Positions 35,294 to 44,058 of a stretch of DNA of 64,000 nt are shown here, piece by piece (position 1 is the stretch's first letter; every line of letters starts with the position of its first letter). Under the pieces are notes generated by a model. That model did no database searches and was not told where the DNA came from. It saw only the letters and a list, made by a program, of their open reading frames with translations. The position numbers and the translations under genes were made by a program. This DNA is from JAKFDI01 sp036676235 (GTDB taxonomy: Bacteria > Pseudomonadota > Gammaproteobacteria > Burkholderiales > Burkholderiaceae_C), in NCBI GenBank assembly GCA_036676235.1, contig JAKFDI010000088.1, positions 62,001 through 126,000 of the forward strand, given 5' to 3'.

Positions 35294-36469
35294 CCGCGAG
35301 CCGTCGTCGTCGGCGTGTCCCAGGTGCCCGGCACGATCGCGCTTGGTCTGCAGATAGCGCGCGTTGTGCGCGTTGACCGGCGCGACGAGCGGCACGCGGT
35401 CCACCACCTCGATGCCGCCGCGGCGCAGGCTCTCGATCTTGTCGGGGTTGTTGGTGAGCAGCCGGATGCGCATGATGTGCAGCAGCTGCAGCATCGCCAC
35501 GGCGGCGCCGAAATCGCGCTCGTCGTCGCGGAAACCGAGGTGGCGGTCAGCGTCCAGCGTGTCCAGCCCGCCGTCCTGCAGGCGATAGGCGCGCAGCTTG
35601 TTGGCGAGACCAATGCCGCGCCCCTCCTGCGCCAGGTACAGCAGCACGCCGCCGACCTGCGCCAGATGCTCTATGGCGTCATGCAACTGGTCGCCGCAGT
35701 CGCAGCGGCGGCTGCCCAGCAGGTCGCCGGTGAGGCAGGACGAATGCAGCCGCACGTGCACCGGCTGCGCCGGATCGACCGGCGGCGGGCCGAAGAGCAC
35801 GGCCACATGTTCGGCCGCGCCGTCGATCTCGCGGAACAGCACCAGGGTGCAGTCGTCGTGCGCGGCGATCGGCACGCGCGCATCGCTCACGCGGCGCAGC
35901 GCCGGCACGGGCACGGCCTGCGCGGCGCGCACGTCAAGCTCGCTCAGGCGCAGCACCTGCGCCGCCTGCAGCGCATCGCGCGCGCCGGCTGGCAGCTCGC
36001 ACACCAGCAGCGCCGGCGTGAGGCGTGCACGCCGTGCCAGATCGAGCGCTGCGTCCATCGTCGTGGTGGCCGGCTGCGCGCCGTCCAGCACCGCCGGGTC
36101 GACGCGCCCCGGCATCACCGCGGCCAGGCGCTGCAGCATCGCCAGCGTCCCGTCGTCGGACGACGCCGGCAGCACGAGCGATCGGGCGCCGGCCACGGGC
36201 AGCGGCTGAAGGGTGTGCAGCCGTTCGGCGGTCAGCAGCAGGCGCGGCGCACCGCCCCAGCGCAGGAAGGCCTGCAGGCGGGCCTCGGTCAAGGTTTCCA
36301 CCGCGGCCGCCAGCAGCAGCGGCGCGGCCGGATCGGCGGCGGCCACGGCGATGGCGCGGCCGTGCAGCAGCTCGGTACGCGCGCGGTCGGCGCGGACCAC
36401 CGCGAACTCGTCGGCCACCGGCTGCGGGGCGACGATGACGGAGGGCGAGACACGGTCGTTCATGGGCAT
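35279..36469 (-). CDS. ribA: GTP cyclohydrolase II with degenerate RibB domain (RibBA-like)
   Basis: 396-aa protein. The C-terminal half (from ~200) is a GTP cyclohydrolase II with the zinc-site sequence HSSCLTGDLLGSRRCDCG, catalytic-region QEGRGIGLANKLRAY, and TNNPDKIESL. It should open GTP to the diaminopyrimidine that starts flavin synthesis. The N-terminal half resembles the DHBP synthase fold (RADRARTELLHGRAIAV; TMDAALDLARRARL) but lacks its acidic DDEDRENEGD active-site motif, so that activity is probably lost. Divergent from the RibD-like gene; start ATG 36469, with a second ATG at 36463. Confidence 0.88.
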   Translation of the reverse strand: MPMNDRVSPSVIVAPQPVADEFAVVRADRARTELLHGRAIAVAAADPAAPLLLAAAVETLTEARLQAFLRWGGAPRLLLTAERLHTLQPLPVAGARSLVLPASSDDGTLAMLQRLAAVMPGRVDPAVLDGAQPATTTMDAALDLARRARLTPALLVCELPAGARDALQAAQVLRLSELDVRAAQAVPVPALRRVSDARVPIAAHDDCTLVLFREIDGAAEHVAVLFGPPPVDPAQPVHVRLHSSCLTGDLLGSRRCDCGDQLHDAIEHLAQVGGVLLYLAQEGRGIGLANKLRAYRLQDGGLDTLDADRHLGFRDDERDFGAAVAMLQLLHIMRIRLLTNNPDKIESLRRGGIEVVDRVPLVAPVNAHNARYLQTKRDRAGHLGHADDDGSRSAAG

Positions 36470-36521
36470 GTACTTCGCGCCTCGGGGCCGGCGCCTGCCC
36501 TAGGATAGCCGCGGCTCTTCG

Positions 36522-37478
36522 TTGCTGCTCTCTCCGCCCGCCGTGCCCACTTTCCCTCAGACACCGCTTGCCCCCGACTGGGAGACCTTGTGGGCGGCCG
36601 CGCTGCAGATCGCGGCACGGCGTCGCCGGGGCGAGCGGGACATGTCGCCGCTGGCGATCGATCCGGACCGTGCGCTCGCATGGCGCGATGGCGACGGCTG
36701 GCAGTTGTCGGGCACGTTCGACGAGCGCACGCACGAGCTGTTCGCGCTCTATCGGCCGCTGCTCGACCAGGCACCCGGCGCGCCGCCCTGGGTCGTCGCG
36801 CAACTCGGCCAGAGCCTGGACGGCTGCATCGCCACCCACAGCGGCGACTCCTGCTTCGTCACCGGCCCCGACAACCTCGACCACCTGCACCGCCTGCGCG
36901 CGCTATGCGATGCGGTCATCGTCGGCGCCGGCACGGTGGCCGCCGACGACCCGCGCCTCACCACGCGCCGCGTGCCCGGCTCGAACCCGACGCGCGTGGT
37001 GCTCGACCCTGCCCTGCGCGTGCCGTCCACGGCGCGCGTGCTGCAGGACGGCGCGGCGCCGACACTGTGGCTGTGCGACGAACGCTTGCGATCGAAGGCC
37101 GACGGACTCGATGTGAAGGCGCGCGTGGTCGGCATCACCCGCCTGCAACGCGACGACGGCACGCCGGACGCGCAGGTGGTGGTCGACATGCTGCATGCGC
37201 TCGGGCTGAGCGTGCTGTTCGTCGAAGGCGGCGGTGCCACCGTGTCGAGCTTCGTGCAGCAGGGCGCGCTCGACCACCTGCACCTGGCGGTCGCGCCGGT
37301 GCTCATCGGCGCCGGCCGGCGCGGCTTGAATCTGCCGGCCTTCGCCACGATGGCCGACTGCCTGCGCCCGCCCTGCCGCGTGCTGCGCATGGGCGAGGAC
37401 GTGCTGTGGGACCTGGCCCTGAAGCCGCCGGTACACGCGCTACCCTCGACCCATCCTGACGCGCGACATTCACCATGA
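36522..37478 (+). CDS. Stand-alone RibD C-terminal reductase-domain protein
   Basis: Up to 318 aa, with a RibD_C (dihydrofolate-reductase-like) domain over residues ~88-300. The motifs are AQLGQSLDGCIA, VIVGAGTVAADDPRLTTR, the strand NPTRVVLD, and FVEGGGATVSSF for NADPH binding. There is no deaminase domain with zinc HAE/PCxxxxxxPPC motifs, so it is reductase only, as in archaeal and toxoflavin-type pathways. The N-terminal 80 residues are extra and unassigned. Start is uncertain: TTG 36522 or GTG 36543, neither with a clear ribosome-binding site. Overlaps the next gene by 4 bp. Confidence 0.85.
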   Translation: MLLSPPAVPTFPQTPLAPDWETLWAAALQIAARRRRGERDMSPLAIDPDRALAWRDGDGWQLSGTFDERTHELFALYRPLLDQAPGAPPWVVAQLGQSLDGCIATHSGDSCFVTGPDNLDHLHRLRALCDAVIVGAGTVAADDPRLTTRRVPGSNPTRVVLDPALRVPSTARVLQDGAAPTLWLCDERLRSKADGLDVKARVVGITRLQRDDGTPDAQVVVDMLHALGLSVLFVEGGGATVSSFVQQGALDHLHLAVAPVLIGAGRRGLNLPAFATMADCLRPPCRVLRMGEDVLWDLALKPPVHALPSTHPDARHSP

Positions 37479-38260
37479 CCCATTCCCTGTCCCCGTTCTG
37501 GCCGCTGCGCCATCTCCTGTGGCTGGCCTGCGCCGCCGTGGTGGCCGGCTGCGCCGCCGGCGCCCCGGCTCCGTCGGCCAACGTGAGCGGCACCGCCACC
37601 TACCGCGAGCGCATCGCCCTGCCGCCGAACGCCGTGTTCGAGGCCACGCTCGAAGACGTGTCGCGCGCCGACGCGCCCGCGGTCGTCCTCGGCCGCACCG
37701 GCATCGAATCGGCGCGCGTGCCCGTCGAGTTCACCATCGCCTACGACCCGGCGCGCATCGACGCCCGCCATCGCTACGTGGTGCGCGCCGGCATCCGCGT
37801 CGACGGCCGGTTGATGTTCACCACCGACGCGGCCTATCCGGTCCTGGGCATCGACGGCGTGCGCCACGTGGACCTGCTGCTGCGCCGGGCGGCGGCGGAT
37901 ACCGCCACCGCCACGCTGGAGAACACCTACTGGAAGCTGATCACGCTGCGCGGCCAGCCCGTCGAGGTGGCGCCCCGGCAGCGCGAGCCGCATCTCGTGC
38001 TGCATCAGGCCGACAGGCGCGTGGCCGGCTCGGGCGGCTGCAACAGCCTCGCGGCGGGCTACACGCTCGACGGCGATCGGCTGGTCTTCTCGCGCGGGAT
38101 CGGCACGTTGATGGCCTGCGCCGCCGGCATGGAACAGGAGCGTGCCTTCCTCGACACGCTGCCTGCCGTCGCGCGCTGGCGCATCGAGGGCCAGCGCCTG
38201 GAGCTGCTGGACGCGGGCGGCAGCGTCGTGGCGCAGTTCGAGTCGCGCCACCTACGCTGA
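37475..38260 (+). CDS. YbaY-META domain lipoprotein
   Basis: 261-aa lipoprotein with lipobox VAGC (Cys26). Residues ~35-140 form a YbaY/type III secretion lipoprotein-like domain (YRERIALPPNAVFEATLEDV; VPVEFTIAYDPARI). Residues ~145-255 form a META/HslJ domain (LENTYWKLITLRG; GSGGCNSLAAGYTLDG; MACAAGMEQERAFLDTL). This fusion is frequent in proteobacteria and is linked to envelope stress or heat-resistance functions without a defined reaction. ATG at 37475 overlaps the RibD-like stop. Confidence 0.9.
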   Translation: MTHSLSPFWPLRHLLWLACAAVVAGCAAGAPAPSANVSGTATYRERIALPPNAVFEATLEDVSRADAPAVVLGRTGIESARVPVEFTIAYDPARIDARHRYVVRAGIRVDGRLMFTTDAAYPVLGIDGVRHVDLLLRRAAADTATATLENTYWKLITLRGQPVEVAPRQREPHLVLHQADRRVAGSGGCNSLAAGYTLDGDRLVFSRGIGTLMACAAGMEQERAFLDTLPAVARWRIEGQRLELLDAGGSVVAQFESRHLR

Positions 38261-38262
38261 CG

Positions 38263-38289
38263 CATCAGGCCCATTAGGCCCATCAGGCC
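38263..38289. repeat. Three tandem copies of a 9-bp unit
   Basis: CATCAGGCC, CATTAGGCC and CATCAGGCC follow one another, then a partial fourth CATC. They fill the 37-bp gap between the convergent META lipoprotein and Bug genes. A slippage-prone microrepeat; no function is evident. Confidence 0.8.
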
Positions 38290-38297
38290 CATCGCGT

Positions 38298-39269
38298 TCA
38301 CTGCGCCCGGATCCCGGCCCGCTTCACCACCTCGGCCCAGCGCGGCGCCTCCGACCGCAGCAGCGCCTCGAATGGGCCCGGGCCGGAATCGGCGATCACG
38401 TCGAGTCCCGCCGCGGCGAGCTGCTCGCGCACCGCGGGCGTGGCCAGCACGGCGTCGAGCGCGGCCAGCATCTTCGCCAGCACCTCCGGCGGCGTGCCCG
38501 CCGCGGCCACCAGCCCCTGCCAGTCGCGCAGCGCGACGCCGGCATGGCCGAGTTCGGCGAGCGTCGGCACACCCGCCAGCGCCGGGATGCGCGCCGGCGA
38601 CGACACCGCGAGCGCGCGCAGGCGGCCCGCCTTCACCAAGCCGACGACGGCCGGCGCCGTGGCGAACATCATCGGCACGTGCCCGCCCATCACCGCCGTC
38701 ACGCCGTTGACCGCGCCCTTGAACGGCACGTGCTGCAGCTCGAGCTGCAGCGACTGCCGGAACAGCTCGGCGGCCAGGTGCGACGGTGTGCCGTTGCCGC
38801 CGGTGCCGTAGCTCAGGTGCTCGTTGCGCGCGGCGGCGATCAGCTCGTCCAGCGTCGTGTAGGGCCCGTCGCCGCGCACCACCAGCACGTTCGACACCGA
38901 GGTGAGCTGGCGCAGCGGCACGAGGTCGCGCATGAGTTCGTAGGGCAGCGGCGGCAGCAGGTTCGGCGCCACCACCGACTGCATGCCCAGCAGCCCGAAG
39001 GTCGCGCCGTCCGCCGGCGCCCGCGCCACGCCGGCTAGTGCGATCGTGCCGATCGCGCCGGGCCGGTTCTCGACCACGACGGGCCGCCGCAACTCGACGG
39101 TCAGCTGCCCGCTGATGGCGCGCGCCACGGCATCGCCGGGTGTGCCCGGCGGCGAGCCGACGACGATGACGATCGGCGCTTGCGGCCCGTTCACGGTGCC
39201 CTGCGCGGCGGCGGCCCACCAGGCACCGGCCATCACGACCGCGGCCAGAACTTCGACGAGGCGTTGCAT
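38298..39269 (-). CDS. Bug-family tripartite tricarboxylate transporter substrate-binding protein
   Basis: 323-aa periplasmic solute receptor with a Sec signal peptide (cleavage near AAAQG, residue ~23). Typical Bug/TctC motifs are IVIVVGSPPGTPGDAVAR, VVVENRPGAIGTIA, LSYGTGGNGTPSHLAAELF, and HVPFKGAVNGVTAVMGG. It binds carboxylates or other small anions; the TctAB membrane partners are not adjacent, as usual for Burkholderiales. ATG at 39269 has AAGGAG five bases upstream, better than GTG 39275. Divergent from a LysR gene that may regulate it. Confidence 0.93.
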   Translation of the reverse strand: MQRLVEVLAAVVMAGAWWAAAAQGTVNGPQAPIVIVVGSPPGTPGDAVARAISGQLTVELRRPVVVENRPGAIGTIALAGVARAPADGATFGLLGMQSVVAPNLLPPLPYELMRDLVPLRQLTSVSNVLVVRGDGPYTTLDELIAAARNEHLSYGTGGNGTPSHLAAELFRQSLQLELQHVPFKGAVNGVTAVMGGHVPMMFATAPAVVGLVKAGRLRALAVSSPARIPALAGVPTLAELGHAGVALRDWQGLVAAAGTPPEVLAKMLAALDAVLATPAVREQLAAAGLDVIADSGPGPFEALLRSEAPRWAEVVKRAGIRAQ

Positions 39270-39381
39270 GAGCACTCCTTCGGGCGACGAGACGGTGTCG
39301 CCATATGCGCGCAGTGGAGCACCGCCGCAGGGCGGCCGTAAGATGCCCGCGACTTCTGCGCGATAACCAGGAGCTATCCCG

Positions 39382-40284
39382 GTGCAACTTCAGCAGATCT
39401 TCGGCTTCGTCACCGTGGTCGACTGCGGCAGCATCCGCGCCGCCGCGCGACGGCTCGGCGTGTCGCAGCCGGGTCTCACCAAGAGCCTGCGCCAGCTCGA
39501 AGCCTCGCTCGACACGCAACTGCTGCAGCGCGGCGCGAGCGGCGTGACGCTGACGGACGCCGGCAAGCTGTTTCTCGTGCGCGCCCGCGCCGTGCACGCT
39601 GAGCTCAAGCGCGCCCAGGACGAACTGCTCGACCTCGCCGGCCGCCGCAGCGGCATCGTCTCGATCGGCGTGGCGTCGATGATCGGCGCGCTGCTCATGC
39701 CGGCGACGCTGCAGCGCTTTCGGACGCTGCGCCCCGATGCGGAGGTGCGTGTCGTCGAGGGCACGCAGGATTCGCTGCTGCCGCTGCTGCGCGAAGGCGG
39801 CATCGACATGGCCGCCTGCCTGCGCATGGAAGCCGACCAGACCACCGGGTTCAGCATTCGATCGCTGGCGCGGGTGCGGCCGGTGGTCGTCGGGCGCAAG
39901 GGGCATCCGCTGCGCGGCGCGAAGAACTTGACGCAATTGCAGGACGCGCAGTGGGCCATGATCCGCCCGCGCGGCGCCATGGGCCTGCTCGAACAAGTGT
40001 TCCGGAACGAGGGCCTGCAGATCCCGACCTCGTCGGTGCACTGCGGCACGCACGGCATCCAGCTCGCGATCGTGTCGGGCAGCGATGCCCTGGCGGTGAT
40101 GGCGCGGCAGATGCTCGATCAGCCGCCGGCCAAAGGTTTGCTCGAGGCGCTGCCCTTGAAACGGCCGCTGCCGCTGCTCACCCTCGGCCTGTACAAGCCC
40201 GCCGACATGCCGATGACGGCCGTGGCGTCGGACCTGGCAACCGCGTTCGCGGCCGCCGCGCGGCAGGTGCTGCGCGTCGCCTGA
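39382..40284 (+). CDS. LysR-family transcriptional regulator
   Basis: 300-aa regulator with an N-terminal helix-turn-helix (SIRAAARRLGVSQPGLTKSLRQLE, residues 17-40) and a LysR effector domain from ~90. GTG at 39382 lies downstream of an AGGAGC site. Divergent from the Bug gene across a 112-bp gap; by LysR convention it probably controls that gene and itself. The ligand is unknown. Confidence 0.94.
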   Translation: MQLQQIFGFVTVVDCGSIRAAARRLGVSQPGLTKSLRQLEASLDTQLLQRGASGVTLTDAGKLFLVRARAVHAELKRAQDELLDLAGRRSGIVSIGVASMIGALLMPATLQRFRTLRPDAEVRVVEGTQDSLLPLLREGGIDMAACLRMEADQTTGFSIRSLARVRPVVVGRKGHPLRGAKNLTQLQDAQWAMIRPRGAMGLLEQVFRNEGLQIPTSSVHCGTHGIQLAIVSGSDALAVMARQMLDQPPAKGLLEALPLKRPLPLLTLGLYKPADMPMTAVASDLATAFAAAARQVLRVA

Positions 40285-40369
40285 GCGGGCCGCGTCGCTC
40301 ACACCGTGGGGGACGACCCATGCTGCGCCCGCAGCCAGTCCAGCCGGCGCGCCAGGCCACAGGTCAGGT

Positions 40370-41113
40370 TCATCCGAGCGTCCCTGCGAGCATGTGCAGC
40401 CCGAGCAGCCCAAGGCCCGTGAAGAAGACGCGCCGGAAGCACTGCTCGCTGAGCATCGCCCGCCCCTTCTGCCCCGCGAGCATGCCCAGCACCGCCGGCA
40501 CCACCGCGGCCGACGACAGCGCGAGCTCGGCCGCGGCCAGCGGCGTGCGCAGCGACAGGTGCAGGCCCAGCGCCAGCGTGGACAGCGTGAACGAGAGGCC
40601 GAGCGCCTGCACCAGCTCGTCCTTGGGCAGACGCAGCGCCTGCAGGTAGGGCACAGCGGGCAGCACGAAGACGCCGGTGGCGGCGGTGACCGTGCCGGTG
40701 AGGTAGCCGGCCAGTGCCGACAGCCAGCCCTCGTGACGCCCGGTCACCGTCGGAAGGCGCAGATCGAGCAGACCGACCGCGGCGTAGGTCAGCAGCACGG
40801 CGCCGAGCGCCGGACGCGCGATGCCCGAGGCCGTGCCGAGCGCCGGCAGCACGCTCCACCAGGTGCCCGCCACGATGCCCAGGCCCATCGGCCACAGCCG
40901 CCGGCAGGTGCGTCGCAGGGACGGGCCGGTCACCGCCTGCCACACGTTGGTCGCGAGCGATGGCACGAGCAGCAGGCTTGCCGCGCCGAGCGGCGGCATG
41001 AAGATCGTCAGCAGCCCCATGGCAAGCGTCGGCAGGCCGAGGCCGACGAGGCCCTTGACCATGCCGGCGAAGAAGAAGACCAGGGCCACGGCGGGCCAGT
41101 GCGTTGCGTCCAT
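40370..41113 (-). CDS. TauE/SafE family membrane exporter
   Basis: 247-aa inner-membrane protein with about eight transmembrane helices, of the sulfite exporter TauE/SafE (DUF81) family. The Gly-rich start (VFFFAGMVKGLVGLGLPTLAMGLL) and the mirrored later repeat (GYLTGTVTAATGVFVLPAVPYL) are typical of the two-half architecture. Substrates in the family include sulfite and other organosulfur anions; none can be assigned here. Divergent from a LysR gene with an intervening inverted repeat. Confidence 0.9.
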   Translation of the reverse strand: MDATHWPAVALVFFFAGMVKGLVGLGLPTLAMGLLTIFMPPLGAASLLLVPSLATNVWQAVTGPSLRRTCRRLWPMGLGIVAGTWWSVLPALGTASGIARPALGAVLLTYAAVGLLDLRLPTVTGRHEGWLSALAGYLTGTVTAATGVFVLPAVPYLQALRLPKDELVQALGLSFTLSTLALGLHLSLRTPLAAAELALSSAAVVPAVLGMLAGQKGRAMLSEQCFRRVFFTGLGLLGLHMLAGTLG

Positions 41114-41142
41114 GCCGCGATGGTCCGGGGCGGGCCGGCCTT

Positions 41143-41161
41143 TGCCAATCTGGAAATGGCA
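41143..41161. promoter_or_regulatory. Inverted repeat, candidate LysR operator
   Basis: TGCCA-N9-TGGCA (41143-41161) lies between the divergent TauE-like gene (ATG at 41113) and its LysR neighbour (ATG at 41179), followed by the small palindrome ATAGCTAT (41161-41168). Position and dyad symmetry fit a LysR autoregulatory site of T-N11-A type. No binding evidence beyond sequence. Confidence 0.45.
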
Positions 41162-41178
41162 TAGCTATCCTTCGGCCG

Positions 41179-42108
41179 ATGCGAAGGCTCGAACCCCAAC
41201 GCCCGGTGCGCGTGCGCGCCGATCCACAGGATCTGCGGCTCTTCCTGGCGCTGTTCGAGGCCGGTTCCATCACCGCCGCGTCCCAGCGCGTGCATCTGTC
41301 GCTCGCCGCCGCCAGCGGACGGCTGCAGGCGCTCGAGGCCTCGGTCGGCACGCCGCTGTTCGATCGCTCGCGGCGCGGCGTCAGCCCCACGCCCGCCGGC
41401 CAGGTGTTCGCGCGGCATGCGCGCGCGGTGCTGGTGCAGCTGGCGCAGCTCGACAGCGAGCTGGCGCCTTTCGTGCGCGGCGAGCACGGCAGCGTGCGGC
41501 TGCCGTGCAACACGGCGGCGCTGACAGGCTTCCTGCCCGAGGCGCTGGCCCGCTTCCTCGTGCTTCATCCGCACATCGACGTCGAGCTGGAGGAGGCACC
41601 CAGCGTCGACATCGTCGAGGCCATCCGCGCTGGCAAGGCGCCGGCCGGCGTGCTCGCCGATTCGGCCGACACCACGGGCCTGGCCGTCTGCACCCTGCGC
41701 GAAGACCGCCTGGTGCTGCTTGCGCCCGCGTCCAGCGTCTGGGCGGAGCGCGACGGCGTCTCGTTCGGCGAGGTGCTGGGCGAACCCTTCGTCGGCGTGC
41801 GAGAGAGTGCGCTGCGCAGCTTCCTCGACGACCAGGCCGCACGCGGCGGCCGCGCCATCCGCCATCGGGTGCTGGTGGCGGGCTTCGACGATGCGTGCCG
41901 GCTCGTCGCACGCGGCGTCGGGCTCGCGGTCATGCCGGCGGGCGTCGCGCAGCGCAGCGCCGATGCGGCGTCCACGCGCATCGTGCCGCTGGCCGACGCC
42001 TGGGCCACGCGGCGCCTGCTGCTGTGCGCGCAGTCGTTCGATGCCCTGCCGCTCGAAGCCGCCCGGCTGGTGCAGATGCTGCGCGACGACGCGGCCGCGG
42101 CGGGTTGA
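41179..42108 (+). CDS. LysR-family transcriptional regulator
   Basis: 309-aa regulator. The helix-turn-helix is around residues 30-53 (SITAASQRVHLSLAAASGRLQALE), followed by TPLFDRSRRGVSPTPAG and a LysR effector domain. ATG at 41179 (MRRLEPQRPVRV) was selected; an earlier in-frame start at 41104 would run through the promoter repeat. It faces away from the TauE/SafE gene and probably regulates it. No close neighbour on its own strand. Confidence 0.93.
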   Translation: MRRLEPQRPVRVRADPQDLRLFLALFEAGSITAASQRVHLSLAAASGRLQALEASVGTPLFDRSRRGVSPTPAGQVFARHARAVLVQLAQLDSELAPFVRGEHGSVRLPCNTAALTGFLPEALARFLVLHPHIDVELEEAPSVDIVEAIRAGKAPAGVLADSADTTGLAVCTLREDRLVLLAPASSVWAERDGVSFGEVLGEPFVGVRESALRSFLDDQAARGGRAIRHRVLVAGFDDACRLVARGVGLAVMPAGVAQRSADAASTRIVPLADAWATRRLLLCAQSFDALPLEAARLVQMLRDDAAAAG

Positions 42109-42127
42109 GTGGCGCGGCCGCCACGCC

Positions 42128-42994
42128 TTACGGCGCGCGGTCGAAGCGCCCCAGCAACTCCAGATGCCCGATGCGCAGCGTCGTGCGCTCGCACAGCGCC
42201 CGGCGCCGTTGCCGCCAGCCTTCGAGCGACTCCCGCGCCGACGGCGACTGTTCGGTCGCGGCACGCGCCATTCCGTCGATGAGCGATTCCTGCAGGTGCC
42301 CGCTCGCCAGCCAGTCGCTGCGTGCCTGCCGCACGCGATAGCCTGCGGCCGCGAGGCATTGCGCGGTCCTCGCCGGCGCCTCGGGGCCGAGCGCGGGGCC
42401 GAAGCCCTTGTCGCGCCGCTGGTGTTGCGCGAAGAGTGCCGCCACCTGCGCATCGCCTTCGGTCGGTTTCGACCATTCGAGGCGGCCGTCGACGTTGAGC
42501 GACAGCAGCACGGCCGCACGCGCCGCGGCGCAGTGGGCGACGAGCGCCGCGAGCCAGTCCGCGCCGACCAGATCGATGAGCGCCGAGGCGCAGACGAGAT
42601 CGGTGCCGGTCCACGGCAAGGTGTGCAGCGCCGTCGCCAGATCGACCGGCCGGCGCTGCACCGTGGCGGCGAAACCCTCGCCTTCGATGCGCAGTTCATC
42701 GCCGTGCAGGCCGACGGCATGCCCTTCGCGCGCCGCCCATTCGCGCAGCGCCTCCGGCCAGGCGGCGAGCAGCGCGGCATCGTGGTCGAACACCTGCCAG
42801 TGCTGCACGCCGCCGAGGCGCGGGGCGAGCCAACGCAGGTTGGAGCCGGTGCCGCAGCCGAGGTCGATCACTTGCAGCGGCGCGTCGGCGTCGTGCGGCA
42901 TCGCGATGGGGCCGAGTTCGGCCTGCGCTGCCTCGCGCGCCGCATGGTCGAAGGGCTCGCGCAGGCGCAGCCAGTCTGCGCTGAAGCCGCTCAT
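42128..42994 (-). CDS. Class I SAM-dependent methyltransferase
   Basis: 288-aa cytosolic methyltransferase. Motif I is VIDLGCGTGSNLRWLAP (residues ~42-58), followed by the acidic HWQVFDHDAALL, and TDLVCASALIDLV as motif IV. The C-terminal third is Arg-rich and does not match a substrate-specific family I know. Its ATG overlaps the stop of the glycosyltransferase gene (ATGA). It is the last of four co-directed genes, with the MDR dehydrogenase, the PTPS-like enzyme and the glycosyltransferase upstream, suggesting it modifies the same product. Confidence 0.88.
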   Translation of the reverse strand: MSGFSADWLRLREPFDHAAREAAQAELGPIAMPHDADAPLQVIDLGCGTGSNLRWLAPRLGGVQHWQVFDHDAALLAAWPEALREWAAREGHAVGLHGDELRIEGEGFAATVQRRPVDLATALHTLPWTGTDLVCASALIDLVGADWLAALVAHCAAARAAVLLSLNVDGRLEWSKPTEGDAQVAALFAQHQRRDKGFGPALGPEAPARTAQCLAAAGYRVRQARSDWLASGHLQESLIDGMARAATEQSPSARESLEGWRQRRRALCERTTLRIGHLELLGRFDRAP

Positions 42995-44055
42995 GGCAGC
43001 GCCTCCGCGGCCGATTCGAGCACCGCGGCGAAGCGTTCGCAGGCATCGGGCCACGAAGGCAGCCCTTCGCGCGCGGCACGTGCGCCGCATGCCAACGCCG
43101 CGCGGTGGCGTGGATCGTCGATCAACGCGGCCAGCGCAGCACGCAGCGCCGCGGCGTCGCCGGGCGGCACCAGCACGCCGGCCTCCGGCGGCACGAGTTG
43201 CGCCGCAGCACCGGTGCGCGTGCCGATCACCGGCAGGCCGTGCGCCAGCGCCTCGGCGAAGACCATGCCGTAGCCCTCGAAGTGCGAGGCCAGCACGAAG
43301 GCGTCGGCCGCGTCATAGCGGCGGGCAAGCTCTGCGTCGTCGAGTTCGCCGTGCAGGTGCACGCGGCCTCGCAGGCCCAGCGTGTCGATGGCTTCGCGCA
43401 CCTGCGCCGCCGTGGCGGCATCGCGCGAAAGGCTGCCGACGCAGTGCAGCGTCCATGCCCGATCGCGCAGCGCAGCCAGCGCATCGAGCAGCAGCGCGTG
43501 GCCCTTGCGGGGCGTGAGCGTCGCAACGCACAGCAGGTTCACGCCCGCCTCGCCCGAGCCGGTGGCTTGCGGCGCCGGATCGCAGCCGGGCTCGACCACG
43601 GCGATGCGATCGGGCAGCACGCCGAAGGCCGCGAGATGCCCGGCCGTCGCCGCGCTCGTGACCACCACGCGCCGCGCCGCAGCCAGCGTGCGCCGCTCGC
43701 TGGCGAACAACGCCTCGCGCTGCGCGTCGCCGAGGCCGGTTTCGAGATACAGCGGGTGGTGCACCAGCGCCACCCAGCGCAGACGCCGCGCCTGGCGCTG
43801 CGCAATCTCCGGCATGGCGCCGAAGGCCAGCCCGTCGGCGATCACCAGCGTGCCGTCGGGCAGCGCGGCGACGGCGCGCTCGGCCTGCGCCAATGCGTCG
43901 GCGGTCGGGAACGGAAAGCTCGCGTCGAGCGCCAGCACCTCAATCTGCCAACCACGCTCGCGCAGGCCGGCCGCGATGCGCCGGTCGTAGCGGTAACCGC
44001 CGGTGGGCGTGTGCCAGTCGCCCGACAGCAGCAGGTAGGACGACCGCGCCGCCAC
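42991..44055 (-). CDS. GT4-family glycosyltransferase
   Basis: 354-aa GT-B fold glycosyltransferase. The N-terminal domain has the acceptor-side Gly-rich DWHTPTGGYRYDRRIA. The C-terminal donor domain shows LLCVATLTPRKGHALLLDAL and the E-x7-E type signature FVLASHFEGYGMVFAEALAHGLPVIG. GTG at 44055 lies 3 bp after the PTPS-like gene. Acceptor unknown; placement next to a pterin-synthase relative suggests glycosylation of a pterin- or pyrimidine-type product, as pterin glycosides occur in other bacteria. That assignment is inference. Confidence 0.9.
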   Translation of the reverse strand: MAARSSYLLLSGDWHTPTGGYRYDRRIAAGLRERGWQIEVLALDASFPFPTADALAQAERAVAALPDGTLVIADGLAFGAMPEIAQRQARRLRWVALVHHPLYLETGLGDAQREALFASERRTLAAARRVVVTSAATAGHLAAFGVLPDRIAVVEPGCDPAPQATGSGEAGVNLLCVATLTPRKGHALLLDALAALRDRAWTLHCVGSLSRDAATAAQVREAIDTLGLRGRVHLHGELDDAELARRYDAADAFVLASHFEGYGMVFAEALAHGLPVIGTRTGAAAQLVPPEAGVLVPPGDAAALRAALAALIDDPRHRAALACGARAAREGLPSWPDACERFAAVLESAAEALP

Positions 44056-44058
44056 GTT

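Noticed and set aside
36543..37478. Bifunctional RibD with deaminase domain
   Set aside because: The N-terminal 80 residues contain no zinc HAE or PCxxxxxxPPC motifs. Only the reductase domain is supported.
40299..40373. 24-codon minus-strand frame (MNLTCGLARRLDWLRAQHG...) whose ATG overlaps the TauE/SafE stop
   Set aside because: No ribosome-binding site, no recognisable character and very short. The overlap is plausible as chance in GC-rich DNA.
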